From: a virus
Length of the DNA: 64,000 nt
Reading direction: 5' to 3' (one strand)
Virus record (IMG/VR): IMGVR_UViG_3300032323_000939
Location: 1-64,000 of that record
Positions 7,919 through 15,905 of this stretch are shown here, piece after piece (position 1 is the first letter of the stretch; each line of letters begins with the position of its first letter). Under the pieces are notes generated by a model, which worked only from the letters and a program-made list of their open reading frames with translations, was not told where the DNA came from and did not search any database. The position numbers and the translations under genes are program-made.

Positions 7919-8452
7919 TTATGCCCACGCTGGTCTCAAGTAAGCAAGCATTGCTTGTCTACGGGCATTAACTTCTCCTGGTTGATTAGCCATTGTATTG
8001 GCTTTACCATCATTCACTAGATGTGGAGCAGGTGTAAGTTGAGTCTGAGGAGCATTTCTAGGGAACATGTAAGTTACTGCACCATTGTTGTTAACGAGCA
8101 CTGATTTCATCTGACGTTCAATACCCATCATTGGATGCACTTGTTCTGGCCAGTAGTACATTGATGGCTCAATGCGCTCACCTTTGTGAACACCACGTTG
8201 ATAAGCCTTTTGATTTACACGGTTCTTAATTGAGTCTAATAAACGATCATCTCGACGTGATCGTATTGTTCCTAAGTAACCGTCTGGGTATTCTGCTGAA
8301 GGAATTCGTCCAACACCAATACGTAAAGAATCAAGTGTGTCACGGGCAATTGGAGTTCCTGCACCGCTTTGATTGTTGTAACCGTTTAAACCTCCGCCAC
8401 CAAGTGACTGCCAGTTTTGAGAGGCTGAAAAGTTGTTATAGCCACCAGCCAT
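7919..8452 (-). CDS. Protein of unknown function (177 aa)
   Basis: The start ATG at 8452 overlaps the preceding stop. The N-terminus is Gly/Asn-rich and likely disordered (SLGGGGLNGYNNQSG), followed by an Arg-rich part with TIRSRRDDRLLDSI and an aromatic segment (SMYYWPEQ). The C-terminus ends RRQAMLAYLRPAWA. It may be a structural or virion-associated protein, but nothing is diagnostic. Confidence 0.66.
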   Translation of the reverse strand: MAGGYNNFSASQNWQSLGGGGLNGYNNQSGAGTPIARDTLDSLRIGVGRIPSAEYPDGYLGTIRSRRDDRLLDSIKNRVNQKAYQRGVHKGERIEPSMYYWPEQVHPMMGIERQMKSVLVNNNGAVTYMFPRNAPQTQLTPAPHLVNDGKANTMANQPGEVNARRQAMLAYLRPAWA

Positions 8453-9027
8453 TACACACCTCTATTTCTACGGTTCTTAGCAATTGTAGAATAAACTTCA
8501 TTTATTGAAATATCTTTACCTTTAGATTTTGCGCCACGACTAATGTGTGATTGCTCTGCAAACTCCATAGCCTTTGGCTTTGGTTCCATACGCTCATACT
8601 CAGCGGTTCTATGTGCACTCTCTTGAAACTCTGGGTTAGATTCAACTCCAGGAAGTTTACGATTAAAGTAAACATTTCCACCACTCATGCGACGGGCATC
8701 AGTTCCACCTAAGTCATAACCAGCAATTTGTTCTTGTGCTACTCCAGCCTTACGTGCTGCTGGAAGGGTTGCATGTTTTTCACTTATGTCTGAAAATATT
8801 TTATCTCCAGATTTCCATGCACCTTGATAAACATCGCCCGTTGCTTTACCAGCATATTGTTGTTTAAAACTCTTTGCTTCTTCAGCAGAGTACGGGGCTT
8901 TTGTAATTCTTTCAGCACCAGGAATTGAAACCATAACTCCAGGACCTTTTGGTGCCTCACCAGTTTTAAAACTACGACTGGCTCCACCTTGATTTGTTAA
9001 ATCTGCGAACTGCTCATTACTCAGCAT
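8452..9027 (-). CDS. Protein of unknown function (191 aa)
   Basis: The open frame reaches 9081, but the ATG at 9025..9027 is preceded by AGGAAGAA, a good ribosome site, and reduces overlap with the upstream gene to 11 bases, so it is chosen. The protein is polar and Lys/Glu-rich with no cysteines or membrane segments. Function unknown. Confidence 0.66.
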   Translation of the reverse strand: MLSNEQFADLTNQGGASRSFKTGEAPKGPGVMVSIPGAERITKAPYSAEEAKSFKQQYAGKATGDVYQGAWKSGDKIFSDISEKHATLPAARKAGVAQEQIAGYDLGGTDARRMSGGNVYFNRKLPGVESNPEFQESAHRTAEYERMEPKPKAMEFAEQSHISRGAKSKGKDISINEVYSTIAKNRRNRGV

Positions 9028-9250
9028 TTCTTCCTGCACCTTTATCAGATTTTGGAAGTTGAGAACCTTGAGAGTCGTCATCCCACTTAAATGTAGTTCC
9101 AGCAGTTTTTTTAGAATACGCTAAAGGAGTAGAACCTTTTCTAGGTGTACGCCAAGCAGTCTGCTGTGCAAACGAACCTGTGGTGGACGAACCCAACGAC
9201 ATCGGTGTTGGTGTATCGTCTCCACTAAATTGGGATGACGATAAGGGCAT
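9017..9250 (-). CDS. Small Ser/Thr-rich protein (77 aa)
   Basis: The ATG at 9248..9250 lies two bases after the upstream TAA and gives a compact gene; the upstream extension of the frame would overlap its neighbour by 74 bases and is rejected. The sequence (MPLSSSQFSGDDTPTPMS) is rich in Ser, Thr and Gly and probably disordered. No family is recognised. Confidence 0.6.
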   Translation of the reverse strand: MPLSSSQFSGDDTPTPMSLGSSTTGSFAQQTAWRTPRKGSTPLAYSKKTAGTTFKWDDDSQGSQLPKSDKGAGRNAE

Positions 9251-9251
9251 C

Positions 9252-9668
9252 TTAGTAGTTGCCTTCCATTCCGTATGTAAAGTTAGGCGCTTGACGACCA
9301 ACAACAGATGGAATAACTCTTGCATTCATCATTGTTGCTGATGCTTCGCTATTAATTGGAGCAGGCATCTTTGCAGTGATGCGATGCTGTGCACCTTTGC
9401 GCTCAACAAATTTACGGTTTGCTTTGTTATTAATAGTTCCATCTGCTGATTGTGTGTTCTTCTTTGGCATTAATTTGCCGACTAAAGAAGTTCCACTTGC
9501 GTTATTAAACTTGTACGCATCATTGCCCATATATGCACGGGACCCAGACGCAACAATTTGTTCTGGTGATAATTCTTTGTTCATGTTTTTACCTGCTGAC
9601 TCTAGATGGGAAGAAGGCGCACCCATGCGACGACGCATTGCGTGACCTACTGATGACCAAGTTGCCAT
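9252..9668 (-). CDS. Protein of unknown function (138 aa)
   Basis: It starts at ATG 9668, opening the run of small genes that extends to 5.0 kb. The product is basic at both ends (MRRRMG near residue 12; KANRKFVERKG near residue 80) and has no cysteine. Function unknown. Confidence 0.65.
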   Translation of the reverse strand: MATWSSVGHAMRRRMGAPSSHLESAGKNMNKELSPEQIVASGSRAYMGNDAYKFNNASGTSLVGKLMPKKNTQSADGTINNKANRKFVERKGAQHRITAKMPAPINSEASATMMNARVIPSVVGRQAPNFTYGMEGNY

Positions 9669-9705
9669 AATTACTCCTTACAGTATGTCTAAGGATAGAA
9701 CTGTT

Positions 9706-9999
9706 TTAACTGGCTGTAATGGCAAAGACGATGGCGCTAATTTCTCCATCACGAGATTCAATAGTGGTAAATCCTGGTTTACAGGTTAAATCTAAACCTC
9801 TGGGGGCTACATAGCCACGAGAAATGGCAATTGCTTTAACTGCTTGGTTTACTGCTCCAGCACCTACGGCACGTAACTTAACTTCGTGTTTTTCATAGAT
9901 TGCGTGGGCGATTGCTGATGCAACGCTCTGTGGATTCGATGATGCGCTGACTCGTAAAAACGGTTCTTCAGCAGGAATTACTACGGGTTCTGTATTCAA
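9706..9999 (-). CDS. SpoVS-like protein
   Basis: The 97-residue protein closely follows the Stage V sporulation protein S pattern: LRVSASSNPQSVASAIA (about residues 15-31), a Lys/Arg-Ala-Val-Gly-Ala-Gly-Ala-Val-Asn-Gln-Ala-Val core (about 42-54) and IAISRGYVAPRGLDL. SpoVS proteins are small dimers with an Alba-like fold thought to bind nucleic acid; homologues occur in many actinophages. The start is TTG, backed by AAAGGA eight bases upstream. It may coat DNA or RNA or affect host regulation during infection. Confidence 0.9.
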   Translation of the reverse strand: MNTEPVVIPAEEPFLRVSASSNPQSVASAIAHAIYEKHEVKLRAVGAGAVNQAVKAIAISRGYVAPRGLDLTCKPGFTTIESRDGEISAIVFAITAS

Positions 10000-10051
10000 T
10001 TGTTAGTCCTTTGGTTCGAGTTAGTGTGCCATCCTGGAATACAGAGTAAGG

Positions 10052-10642
10052 CTAAAGTCGTTGTTGGTCTCGATATTTGGGATCTTTTATTTGTTCAACA
10101 ATTGTCTTTTCTATTGCACTTATGTGGTTACCAGAGGCTAACCTTGCTAAAGCATAAGAATCAGCGGCATTGTCATCATTAAACTCAATACCCCACCGTT
10201 TGTAGATTTGTAAGAGCATCTCTTGTTTTTTAGCATTACCCTTACCTGCTGCATATTTTTTAAGAGTCATTGGTGGAATTTTTAATGGGTAACGTCTTTG
10301 ATCACCTTCATCAAAAAAATCGTAAATAGCCAATCTAACTGTTGCAGATAACTCACCCAGTACTAGAGCAGCATGGCTGGCTAGTACGGTGCCTTCCATA
10401 GCAATGTCTAATATGTTTGCCTCTAATTCATCCTCAATGTATGAGAGGTGATCTACTAGCCATTGTCGTATGTCTGCTAAACGTTCTATGCCAAAATAAG
10501 GAGATTTATAAACCCACGTTAAGTGAGTAGATGGTGTCTTTGTATCTAACACAGTTAAAGCAAATCCAGTTAATGATTGATCAATGCCAACAGTAACTTC
10601 TTTACTTTTTGGAAGCCCGCCATCAATTAGTTTGGTAGGCAT
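10052..10642 (-). CDS. RuvC-like Holliday junction resolvase
   Basis: The 196-residue protein has the RuvC/RNase H-fold acidic residues in order: GIDQSLTG with Asp21, AMEGT with Glu83, and NDDNAADSYALA with Asp157/Asp161. Length matches RuvC (about 170-190). It would cut four-way junctions left by recombination or replication so DNA can be packaged. It lies directly after the dNMP kinase gene with no gap. Confidence 0.85.
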   Translation of the reverse strand: MPTKLIDGGLPKSKEVTVGIDQSLTGFALTVLDTKTPSTHLTWVYKSPYFGIERLADIRQWLVDHLSYIEDELEANILDIAMEGTVLASHAALVLGELSATVRLAIYDFFDEGDQRRYPLKIPPMTLKKYAAGKGNAKKQEMLLQIYKRWGIEFNDDNAADSYALARLASGNHISAIEKTIVEQIKDPKYRDQQRL

Positions 10643-11173
10643 TTATTTCAATAATAACTCTATAGTTTTTTCTAAGTCATTCTTACCAGAGTCATTTACA
10701 ATTGTATGATTAAATACGTAAGTATCCATAGCGGTCTCAGAAATATGAGAATTTATTGGAGCAACTCCTGGTCTTGCTACTCGCCAAATCTGTGCTTTGT
10801 CATACATCTTTATTGCATCCGCTTCATTTGGAAATCTAACATCAGTTATTACTATCTTTTCTAAACTACTACCTATTCCTTTTAACGCTTGATTAACCCA
10901 AAAACTGTTTCCATATCTTTCACGACCAACTTCACTTCCGTATACCTGAAGTAATCTTCTTAACTCTGGATTTTTTACCTTAGCGTTATCCCAGCCATAA
11001 GAGTCAACTAATCCTTGTACTCTAAATCCTTCTCTAACAATTGGGTTTAAAACATATATAGAGTCTCTGATTGCATCTGCAAACGCAATTCGTCTATATC
11101 CATGATTATCAATCAATACTTTTGCAACAGTGTCTTTGCCAGTTCCTGCATAACCTGATAATCCAATAATCAT
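10643..11173 (-). CDS. Deoxynucleoside monophosphate kinase
   Basis: GYAGTGKDT at residues 7-15 is a P-loop, and the later ITDVRFPNEADAI segment with the C-terminal helix fits phage dNMP kinases of the T4 gp1 type. The 176-residue enzyme transfers phosphate from ATP to dNMPs, feeding the dNTP pool with the class II reductase at the left edge. The ATG overlaps the subtilase stop as ATGA. Confidence 0.85.
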   Translation of the reverse strand: MIIGLSGYAGTGKDTVAKVLIDNHGYRRIAFADAIRDSIYVLNPIVREGFRVQGLVDSYGWDNAKVKNPELRRLLQVYGSEVGRERYGNSFWVNQALKGIGSSLEKIVITDVRFPNEADAIKMYDKAQIWRVARPGVAPINSHISETAMDTYVFNHTIVNDSGKNDLEKTIELLLK

Positions 11174-12033
11174 GATATCTTAATAAACCTTCCAGTTGTC
11201 CAAGAGTTGTGCGTAAGTATACTGGTGCTTATTAGATAAGCAAATGTTTCATCAAATGTTTCTTTTTTGTTTAAAATCCACCAACTAGCAAGTGCTGCAG
11301 TTGCGTTGGATGTTCCAATAGTTATTGATTTAGAACCATCTAAATTTAAGGTTGTATATCTTGGGTCTAAATAAAAGTCTGTTAATTCACCTGTTCCATT
11401 ACTGTAACTTGCAATTGCTGGTGTTCCGTCAGCATAGGTTAACTCAGTTGCACCAACAGAGACCGTATCTGGTAAGCAAGACGGATTCCAGACATGTTTT
11501 TTACTTCCACCATTTCCAACGGCTGCTAATACAGGTATGTTTTCTTCTTTTAACTTTGCAATTGCTTCTTTCATTGATTTTGGAACAGTACATCTCTTGT
11601 TTATACTTCCTTGAGATAAACTTACAGCGACAATATTAAATTTTTTATAATTTTTAATTACCCATTTTAAGGCAGCATTTATGTCGTCTTGATAATAATT
11701 GCTTGGAACTCCTTTATTGCTCATTCCAACAATTCTTATAGGTATAATTTTTGCAGATGGGTTTACCTGAGTAATTACTGAAATCATTTGAGTTCCATGA
11801 TCCATGTACTTGCTTTTAGTTGTAGGTAAATTTGCTGCGCCAACACCTTCCATAATTTTTTTGCCATTTGGACAGGTAAATGATGAGACTATACAGACCT
11901 CATAAATAATGCTGTCTTTAAACAATGACGTGTTTGTACCACTGTCTATAACGGCTATAGATTGAGGGTTTGTAGCGTGTACTGGTACTGCTTGACTAAA
12001 AAGCAGTACCAATACAAGTAACGCTTTTTTAAT
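11170..12033 (-). CDS. Secreted subtilisin-like serine protease (S8), probable ATT start
   Basis: The catalytic triad is visible in order: VIDSGTN (Asp30), MDHGTQM (His79), AAVGNGG (oxyanion Asn174) and IGTSNATAA (Ser242), numbered from an ATT start at 12031..12033. That start overlaps the previous TAA by one base and yields MKKALLVLVLLFSQAVPVHA, a textbook signal peptide. The first standard start codon is a TTG at 12012, which would leave only 13 residues without a positive charge before the cleavage site. The mature protease has no long propeptide. It sits directly after another exported protein, so the pair probably acts outside the cytoplasm. Target unknown: cell-surface proteins, a superinfecting phage or virion maturation are possible. 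Confidence 0.88.
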   Translation of the reverse strand: MKKALLVLVLLFSQAVPVHATNPQSIAVIDSGTNTSLFKDSIIYEVCIVSSFTCPNGKKIMEGVGAANLPTTKSKYMDHGTQMISVITQVNPSAKIIPIRIVGMSNKGVPSNYYQDDINAALKWVIKNYKKFNIVAVSLSQGSINKRCTVPKSMKEAIAKLKEENIPVLAAVGNGGSKKHVWNPSCLPDTVSVGATELTYADGTPAIASYSNGTGELTDFYLDPRYTTLNLDGSKSITIGTSNATAALASWWILNKKETFDETFAYLISTSILTHNSWTTGRFIKIS

Positions 12034-12673
12034 TCTTTACCCAATCCTTAAGTAAAGCAATTAAGTTGTTTAAATTGGCTCGTAATAAACTTAATTCTTC
12101 AGTAAGAGACGCTCTGAGTTGTTCTACAGTTTGTGATGTAGGGTAAGTTTTAGTTTCAAAATATGTACCCTGTTGTGCAAATATTGTTGCAACAGTATTT
12201 GTGTCTACTTTAGGTTTAAATTCCATTTTATTATTTTTAAAAGTATTTGGTCCAAAAGTAAGGACTTCTGAATAAACAATTGTTTTTAGTGTTGTTGTTT
12301 CTACAACTTCAGTTGTTACTGTTGGGTTTAAATTTAAAAAGAACTCTTGTGCTTGTGAGTCATACTTAACAGTCATATCAGGTTGACCTGGTTTAGGTTG
12401 TGGATTGTAATACCCACCTTGATTTTCACCTGTTACAGAATTAGCGGGAACTTGTAAAATCAATCTTTGTCCAGCAAGAGGATTGTCGTTAGGCATAACA
12501 CCACTCCAAGTTCCGTTAGCACCACACACTGATGCAGCACAAACAAGAATATTTGTTACTACACCGTTATCATCAACAACAGCATAGGTTGCGTCACCTT
12601 CTGCGTGTGCAGGAATTGCAAATAAACTACTAAAAATAGTAGTTATTAATAATACTTTAATTAAGTTTTTCAT
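12029..12673 (-). CDS. Exported protein of unknown function, partner of the subtilase
   Basis: Residues 1-24 form a clear Sec signal peptide (lysines, hydrophobic core, AHA cleavage motif before Glu25). The mature part begins with a short domain (TYAVVDDNGVVTNILVC) whose pattern resembles the start of the small tail protein at 49582..49929. Two cysteines at about residues 45 and 50 could form a disulfide. The last 50 residues are a leucine-heptad helix. It directly precedes the secreted protease, so it may be its substrate, inhibitor or chaperone; this is inference from position. Confidence 0.75.
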   Translation of the reverse strand: MKNLIKVLLITTIFSSLFAIPAHAEGDATYAVVDDNGVVTNILVCAASVCGANGTWSGVMPNDNPLAGQRLILQVPANSVTGENQGGYYNPQPKPGQPDMTVKYDSQAQEFFLNLNPTVTTEVVETTTLKTIVYSEVLTFGPNTFKNNKMEFKPKVDTNTVATIFAQQGTYFETKTYPTSQTVEQLRASLTEELSLLRANLNNLIALLKDWVKN

Positions 12674-13137
12674 GTTATGAATGTATCCCTCCGTCCCATT
12701 CGGGACTCGTTTGTTCGTCTTGTTATTTCCCTAGATACTAGGGTGATATCTCGTTCTTGATTATCAACCATCATCTCTAAGATCTTGCGATAAGCATAAC
12801 GCTCCTCATGCACATCTCCTAATTGGAGAATTTCTGGGTCAACTGAGATCTGAGCCTTAACAAGCGTGACTCGTGACCCTTTCTCTACTGAGCCCATCTT
12901 TGTGATTAACATCCTACTCTCAGCAATTTCTAGGGCTCGTTGAGCCTCACGCTCTTTTAATTGAGCCTGAACTAACTGAGACGCAAAATAATCTGCCCAA
13001 CCAGTGAGAATAGTGAACATCTCCGCTAATTGCTCACTGCTTAATTCTGTAATGTCTGGTGGAAGAATTACTTGGTCATACTTGGGCTTGGGTAAGTCTA
13101 AGCCCTTCTTCATTAAAACATCTATCTCATTCATCAT
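12670..13137 (-). CDS. Helical protein of unknown function in the recombination operon
   Basis: The 155-residue protein is almost wholly helical: an N-terminal PPDITELSSEQLAEMFTILTG segment and a long charged coiled-coil (residues about 50-155). It overlaps the Cas4-like gene by an ATGA and lies close to RecA and resolvase genes. A recombination-mediator or nuclease-accessory role would fit the position but no motif proves it. Confidence 0.72.
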   Translation of the reverse strand: MMNEIDVLMKKGLDLPKPKYDQVILPPDITELSSEQLAEMFTILTGWADYFASQLVQAQLKEREAQRALEIAESRMLITKMGSVEKGSRVTLVKAQISVDPEILQLGDVHEERYAYRKILEMMVDNQERDITLVSREITRRTNESRMGRRDTFIT

Positions 13138-13979
13138 TCTCCGATCAAGTCACACTGCTTGCAGCCACTTGGGTCAACATTACATTTTGGCATAACGCCG
13201 TCATCTACTGCTTTGTTTATTTTTTCTGCTGCATAAAACACACGACTTACAGTGTCGTAATCTGCTTTTACAATAAATTCTTTGTAATCTTGGTTAGCCT
13301 TTAATTCGTATAAAAACACAATCTCATTTGGAGCGTCATCTCCAAACATGCGCTTTGCTAATTCTAGATACATTTGACCTTGTAATAGATGACCACGGAA
13401 TGGGCGACGTATATTCTTCCAGGCCTTTGTAACATCTCCGTTAGCATCATAAAGAAGATCTGGTGCTTCAAATCTTAGTGTTCCTTCGCCAATAGACTTA
13501 ATCTCAATCAAAAAATCTTTTCCTAAATCTTTAACCCAACCATCAGTGTGTCCAGCAATTCTTAGAGAAGGATCTACCAGTGCTACTTCAGCGTACTTCA
13601 TTAGTGTTCCTGAACAATGCTGACATTCTCTTGGAGATAACCCAGAGGTTATACCACTACAAGAGACGCACTTAAAATCTCCCCAAAGGTTACCCATTTC
13701 ATAAATGCGATTTTGCCATTTTTCATGGATAAAGTGACCCTCATCAAATATGTTTTGTAATCTTAAGTTTGGCTTATCTTTTTTCTTTGTGCCACCCGTA
13801 AGCAAGTAATATGAGTACCGATAACAAAAATCAGACTTTATCATTTCGGATGGGTGTAAGACAGTGGTGCTTCTATTCTCATCTGGTCTACGCAATAGGT
13901 GTCGTTCAATAGGTCCTATAAGTCTTGTTTCAACCTTTTTAGTGTCTAAAAACTTTTTTAACTCTGTTGTTTGAACCAT
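13134..13979 (-). CDS. Cas4-like PD-(D/E)XK exonuclease with Fe-S cysteines and an inserted zinc finger
   Basis: Nuclease residues appear as His82, GHTDGW (Asp146) and LIEIKS (Glu159, Lys161). Four cysteines in the Cas4/AddB arrangement, Cys52 near the N-terminus and Cys266, Cys273, Cys276 at the C-terminus, predict a 4Fe-4S cluster. Between them, C104-x2-C107 and C119-x2-C122 form an extra zinc finger. The 281-residue enzyme would resect DNA ends, making 3' tails for RecA (14856..15905). There is no CRISPR array here, so a recombination role is the natural reading. Confidence 0.82.
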   Translation of the reverse strand: MVQTTELKKFLDTKKVETRLIGPIERHLLRRPDENRSTTVLHPSEMIKSDFCYRYSYYLLTGGTKKKDKPNLRLQNIFDEGHFIHEKWQNRIYEMGNLWGDFKCVSCSGITSGLSPRECQHCSGTLMKYAEVALVDPSLRIAGHTDGWVKDLGKDFLIEIKSIGEGTLRFEAPDLLYDANGDVTKAWKNIRRPFRGHLLQGQMYLELAKRMFGDDAPNEIVFLYELKANQDYKEFIVKADYDTVSRVFYAAEKINKAVDDGVMPKCNVDPSGCKQCDLIGE

Positions 13980-13983
13980 TGTA

Positions 13984-14304
13984 TTAATCCTTATCCTTGT
14001 TAAATATAAAGTCTTTTAATGTCATCTTCTTTTTATATCTTTTTTGCCACTTTCTAATTAACGCATTACGTTCTCTGTGGCTTAAGCCTCCCCAGATTCC
14101 GTGTGGCTCATCCCTTTTAACGGCGTCCCATAAACATTCGGTGCGTACAGGACAATGGTTCTTTCCTGTTTCACCAAGACAAAATGACTTTGCCTTAGTT
14201 GCAATTGCTTTGTACTGCTCTTTGTCACGAGGAGGGTAGAAGATATCGGTATCTTGTCCTGAACATCTTGCTTTGTATCTCCAGGAGTACTCTGGTTCAT
14301 CCAT
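13984..14304 (-). CDS. WhiB-family transcription factor
   Basis: Four cysteines at residues 14, 42, 51 and 57 (RCSG, FCLG, HCPV, ECLW) would hold a 4Fe-4S cluster, and GIWGGLSHRER at residues 69-79 is the WhiB hallmark followed by a basic C-terminal tail that contacts DNA. WhiB proteins partner with the host main sigma factor and exist only in Actinobacteria and their phages, so this gene indicates the host group. Phage WhiB proteins can repress host genes or block superinfection. It lies between two nuclease genes in the operon. Confidence 0.93.
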   Translation of the reverse strand: MDEPEYSWRYKARCSGQDTDIFYPPRDKEQYKAIATKAKSFCLGETGKNHCPVRTECLWDAVKRDEPHGIWGGLSHRERNALIRKWQKRYKKKMTLKDFIFNKDKD

Positions 14305-14307
14305 TTG

Positions 14308-14625
14308 TTAGGCATCCTTTAGTTTCTCTCGCATTTCTAAGAAGTCATCCTCAATAAGTAGAACATAGTTCTTATTGTTAAGGCTGACACCTAGAACTGG
14401 CATTCGGCTCTCAAGTATTGCCTCTCTTACTATCTTTTCTAAAACATCGGCTTTTAATGAAAAAGATTTTTTTCCTGTCCACTTATGTTCGATCAGTAGG
14501 TCATCTGATCTTACATCGCCTTTTCTTGACCAAAGAGCCCCAGATGCTGCGTTACGAGAACCGCCAATTTTATTAGCAAGTCTTTTCTCGTGCTTCTGGG
14601 ACTCTTTCTGTCCTTTAGTCTTCAA
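14308..14625 (-). CDS. Hjc-like Holliday junction resolvase / PD-(D/E)XK endonuclease
   Basis: The 105-residue protein has a basic N-terminus (HEKRLANKIGGSRNAASGA) followed by GDVRSDDLLIEHKWT at residues 36-50, giving the acidic pair, Glu46 and Lys48 of the PD-(D/E)XK active site. Size and order match small archaeal-type resolvases found in phages. It probably acts with the RuvC-like protein on branched DNA or in packaging. The start is TTG, overlapping the upstream gene by 11 bases. Confidence 0.75.
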   Translation of the reverse strand: MKTKGQKESQKHEKRLANKIGGSRNAASGALWSRKGDVRSDDLLIEHKWTGKKSFSLKADVLEKIVREAILESRMPVLGVSLNNKNYVLLIEDDFLEMREKLKDA

Positions 14626-14866
14626 GTTCTATTTTGCCTTCTTCGTAGCCTTTTAGCAAACGAGGAACAAGATAGAACAATGTCTCACGCCAAAAACATT
14701 CTGAACAACCACAAAACGATTCTCCTGAAAGTGTCTCTGTTTCTGGAACATCTTCATCATTCCCATCCCATAACGCTTCTAAAAGCATATCTGTGTAGGA
14801 CTCAACGCCTTTCTCTAAGTCATGCGCCCATGCTTGATCGTTAACAACAAACTCTTTATTTTTCAT
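14615..14866 (-). CDS. Small Cys-containing protein of unknown function (83 aa)
   Basis: The acidic 83-residue protein has a compact CGCSEC motif near residues 52-57 followed by an amphipathic helix (FWRETLFYLVPRLLKGYEE). Three cysteines in C-x-C-x2-C could bind a metal. It overlaps RecA upstream and the resolvase downstream by 11 bases each, so expression is tightly linked to recombination genes. Function unknown. Confidence 0.7.
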   Translation of the reverse strand: MKNKEFVVNDQAWAHDLEKGVESYTDMLLEALWDGNDEDVPETETLSGESFCGCSECFWRETLFYLVPRLLKGYEEGKIELED

Positions 14867-15905
14867 TGTCTTCTCCTGTCATGGGATTATCTGGAGTTTC
14901 AAAAACTAACTTTTGTAACTCTTCTTTTAAATTAATCTCTTCACGAATACTATCAATAACCGATTCTATCCCTTGCCATTTGCGATCACCAAAGTAGAAC
15001 CAACCACCCTTACGAGTAACAATGTCTTTTACTACCGCTAGTGACGCCACTTCTTTAGCAAAATCATAATCACCACGAGTACAGACTCCGCCATCAGCAA
15101 AGTAAAAATCAAAGTAAGCAACACGTTGTGGTGGAGCGGTTTTGTTTTTCAATGTTCTAACCTTGATGCGTTGTCCAATACGTACCTTATTTGTACCAGA
15201 GCCAACCTCAATCCACTCATCACGACGAATCTCACAACGAGTAAAGAAGGCATAGTTCTTACCTTCGCCACCAGGAGTTGTACGTGGGTCTCCATGCATA
15301 ACGCCAATCTTCATACGATACTGGTTAATAATTAAACCAAGAACTGGTCTCTCATCCTCAACTAGGCTGCGTTTCATTGCTGTACCTACTACACGGAAGA
15401 ACTTGTTTGTAAGTAAGGCACCCCTACCAACAGTCATTTCACTCATGTCTTTCTCCATTTCTGGAGCAGGAGAGAGTGCTGGTAATGAATCAATAACAAT
15501 TGCATCTACGGATTTTGATTCGGCAAATTCAATTACAGACTGATAAGCCTCCTCCATAACGGATGTTTCAATAACAATAACTCTACTTGTATCTACTCCA
15601 CACATTTCTGCATACTCTGGAACCCACTGCTCAGCAGCAACCCACACAGTTGTATGATTAGGATTTATTGCTTGATTAGCCGCAATTGTCTTTAATGCAA
15701 CAGCAGTCTTACCGTGAGATGGTTCTCCAATTAATTCGTTCCATTGGTTTCCTGGGAATCCTCCTCCAAGGACGTAATCCAACGTAGTACTACCAGAGGT
15801 AATACGAGGAATAAGGTCGCCCCTAATATCAGAAGCAAGGACGACCACATTATTGCCGAATTTCTTGTTGAGTTGTGCAACGATTTTTTTCGCTTCATCA
15901 TTCAT
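14856..15905 (-). CDS. recA: RecA-like recombinase
   Basis: The ATG at 15903..15905 forms TAATG with the upstream stop and is preferred over the longer frame to 15941. Walker A is GEPSHGKT near residues 59-66, and the RecA signatures AIVIDSLPAL, NQYRMKIGVMHGDP and TTPGG follow in the right order; the last two are close to cellular RecA motifs. At 350 residues it has the normal RecA core plus a C-terminal domain. It forms filaments on ssDNA for strand exchange and probably works with the Cas4-like nuclease, the ssDNA-binding protein and the two resolvases. Confidence 0.92.
   Translation of the reverse strand: MNDEAKKIVAQLNKKFGNNVVVLASDIRGDLIPRITSGSTTLDYVLGGGFPGNQWNELIGEPSHGKTAVALKTIAANQAINPNHTTVWVAAEQWVPEYAEMCGVDTSRVIVIETSVMEEAYQSVIEFAESKSVDAIVIDSLPALSPAPEMEKDMSEMTVGRGALLTNKFFRVVGTAMKRSLVEDERPVLGLIINQYRMKIGVMHGDPRTTPGGEGKNYAFFTRCEIRRDEWIEVGSGTNKVRIGQRIKVRTLKNKTAPPQRVAYFDFYFADGGVCTRGDYDFAKEVASLAVVKDIVTRKGGWFYFGDRKWQGIESVIDSIREEINLKEELQKLVFETPDNPMTGEDNEK

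Noticed and set aside
8784-8987. Minus-strand 67-codon frame inside the 191-residue gene
   Set aside because: It is an alternative frame of a gene with a good ribosome site and operon overlaps; composition rich in Leu/Val without motif.
13134-13979. Cas4-like gene as a sign of a CRISPR system
   Set aside because: No cas1, cas2 or repeat array is nearby; phages commonly use Cas4-like nucleases for recombination.
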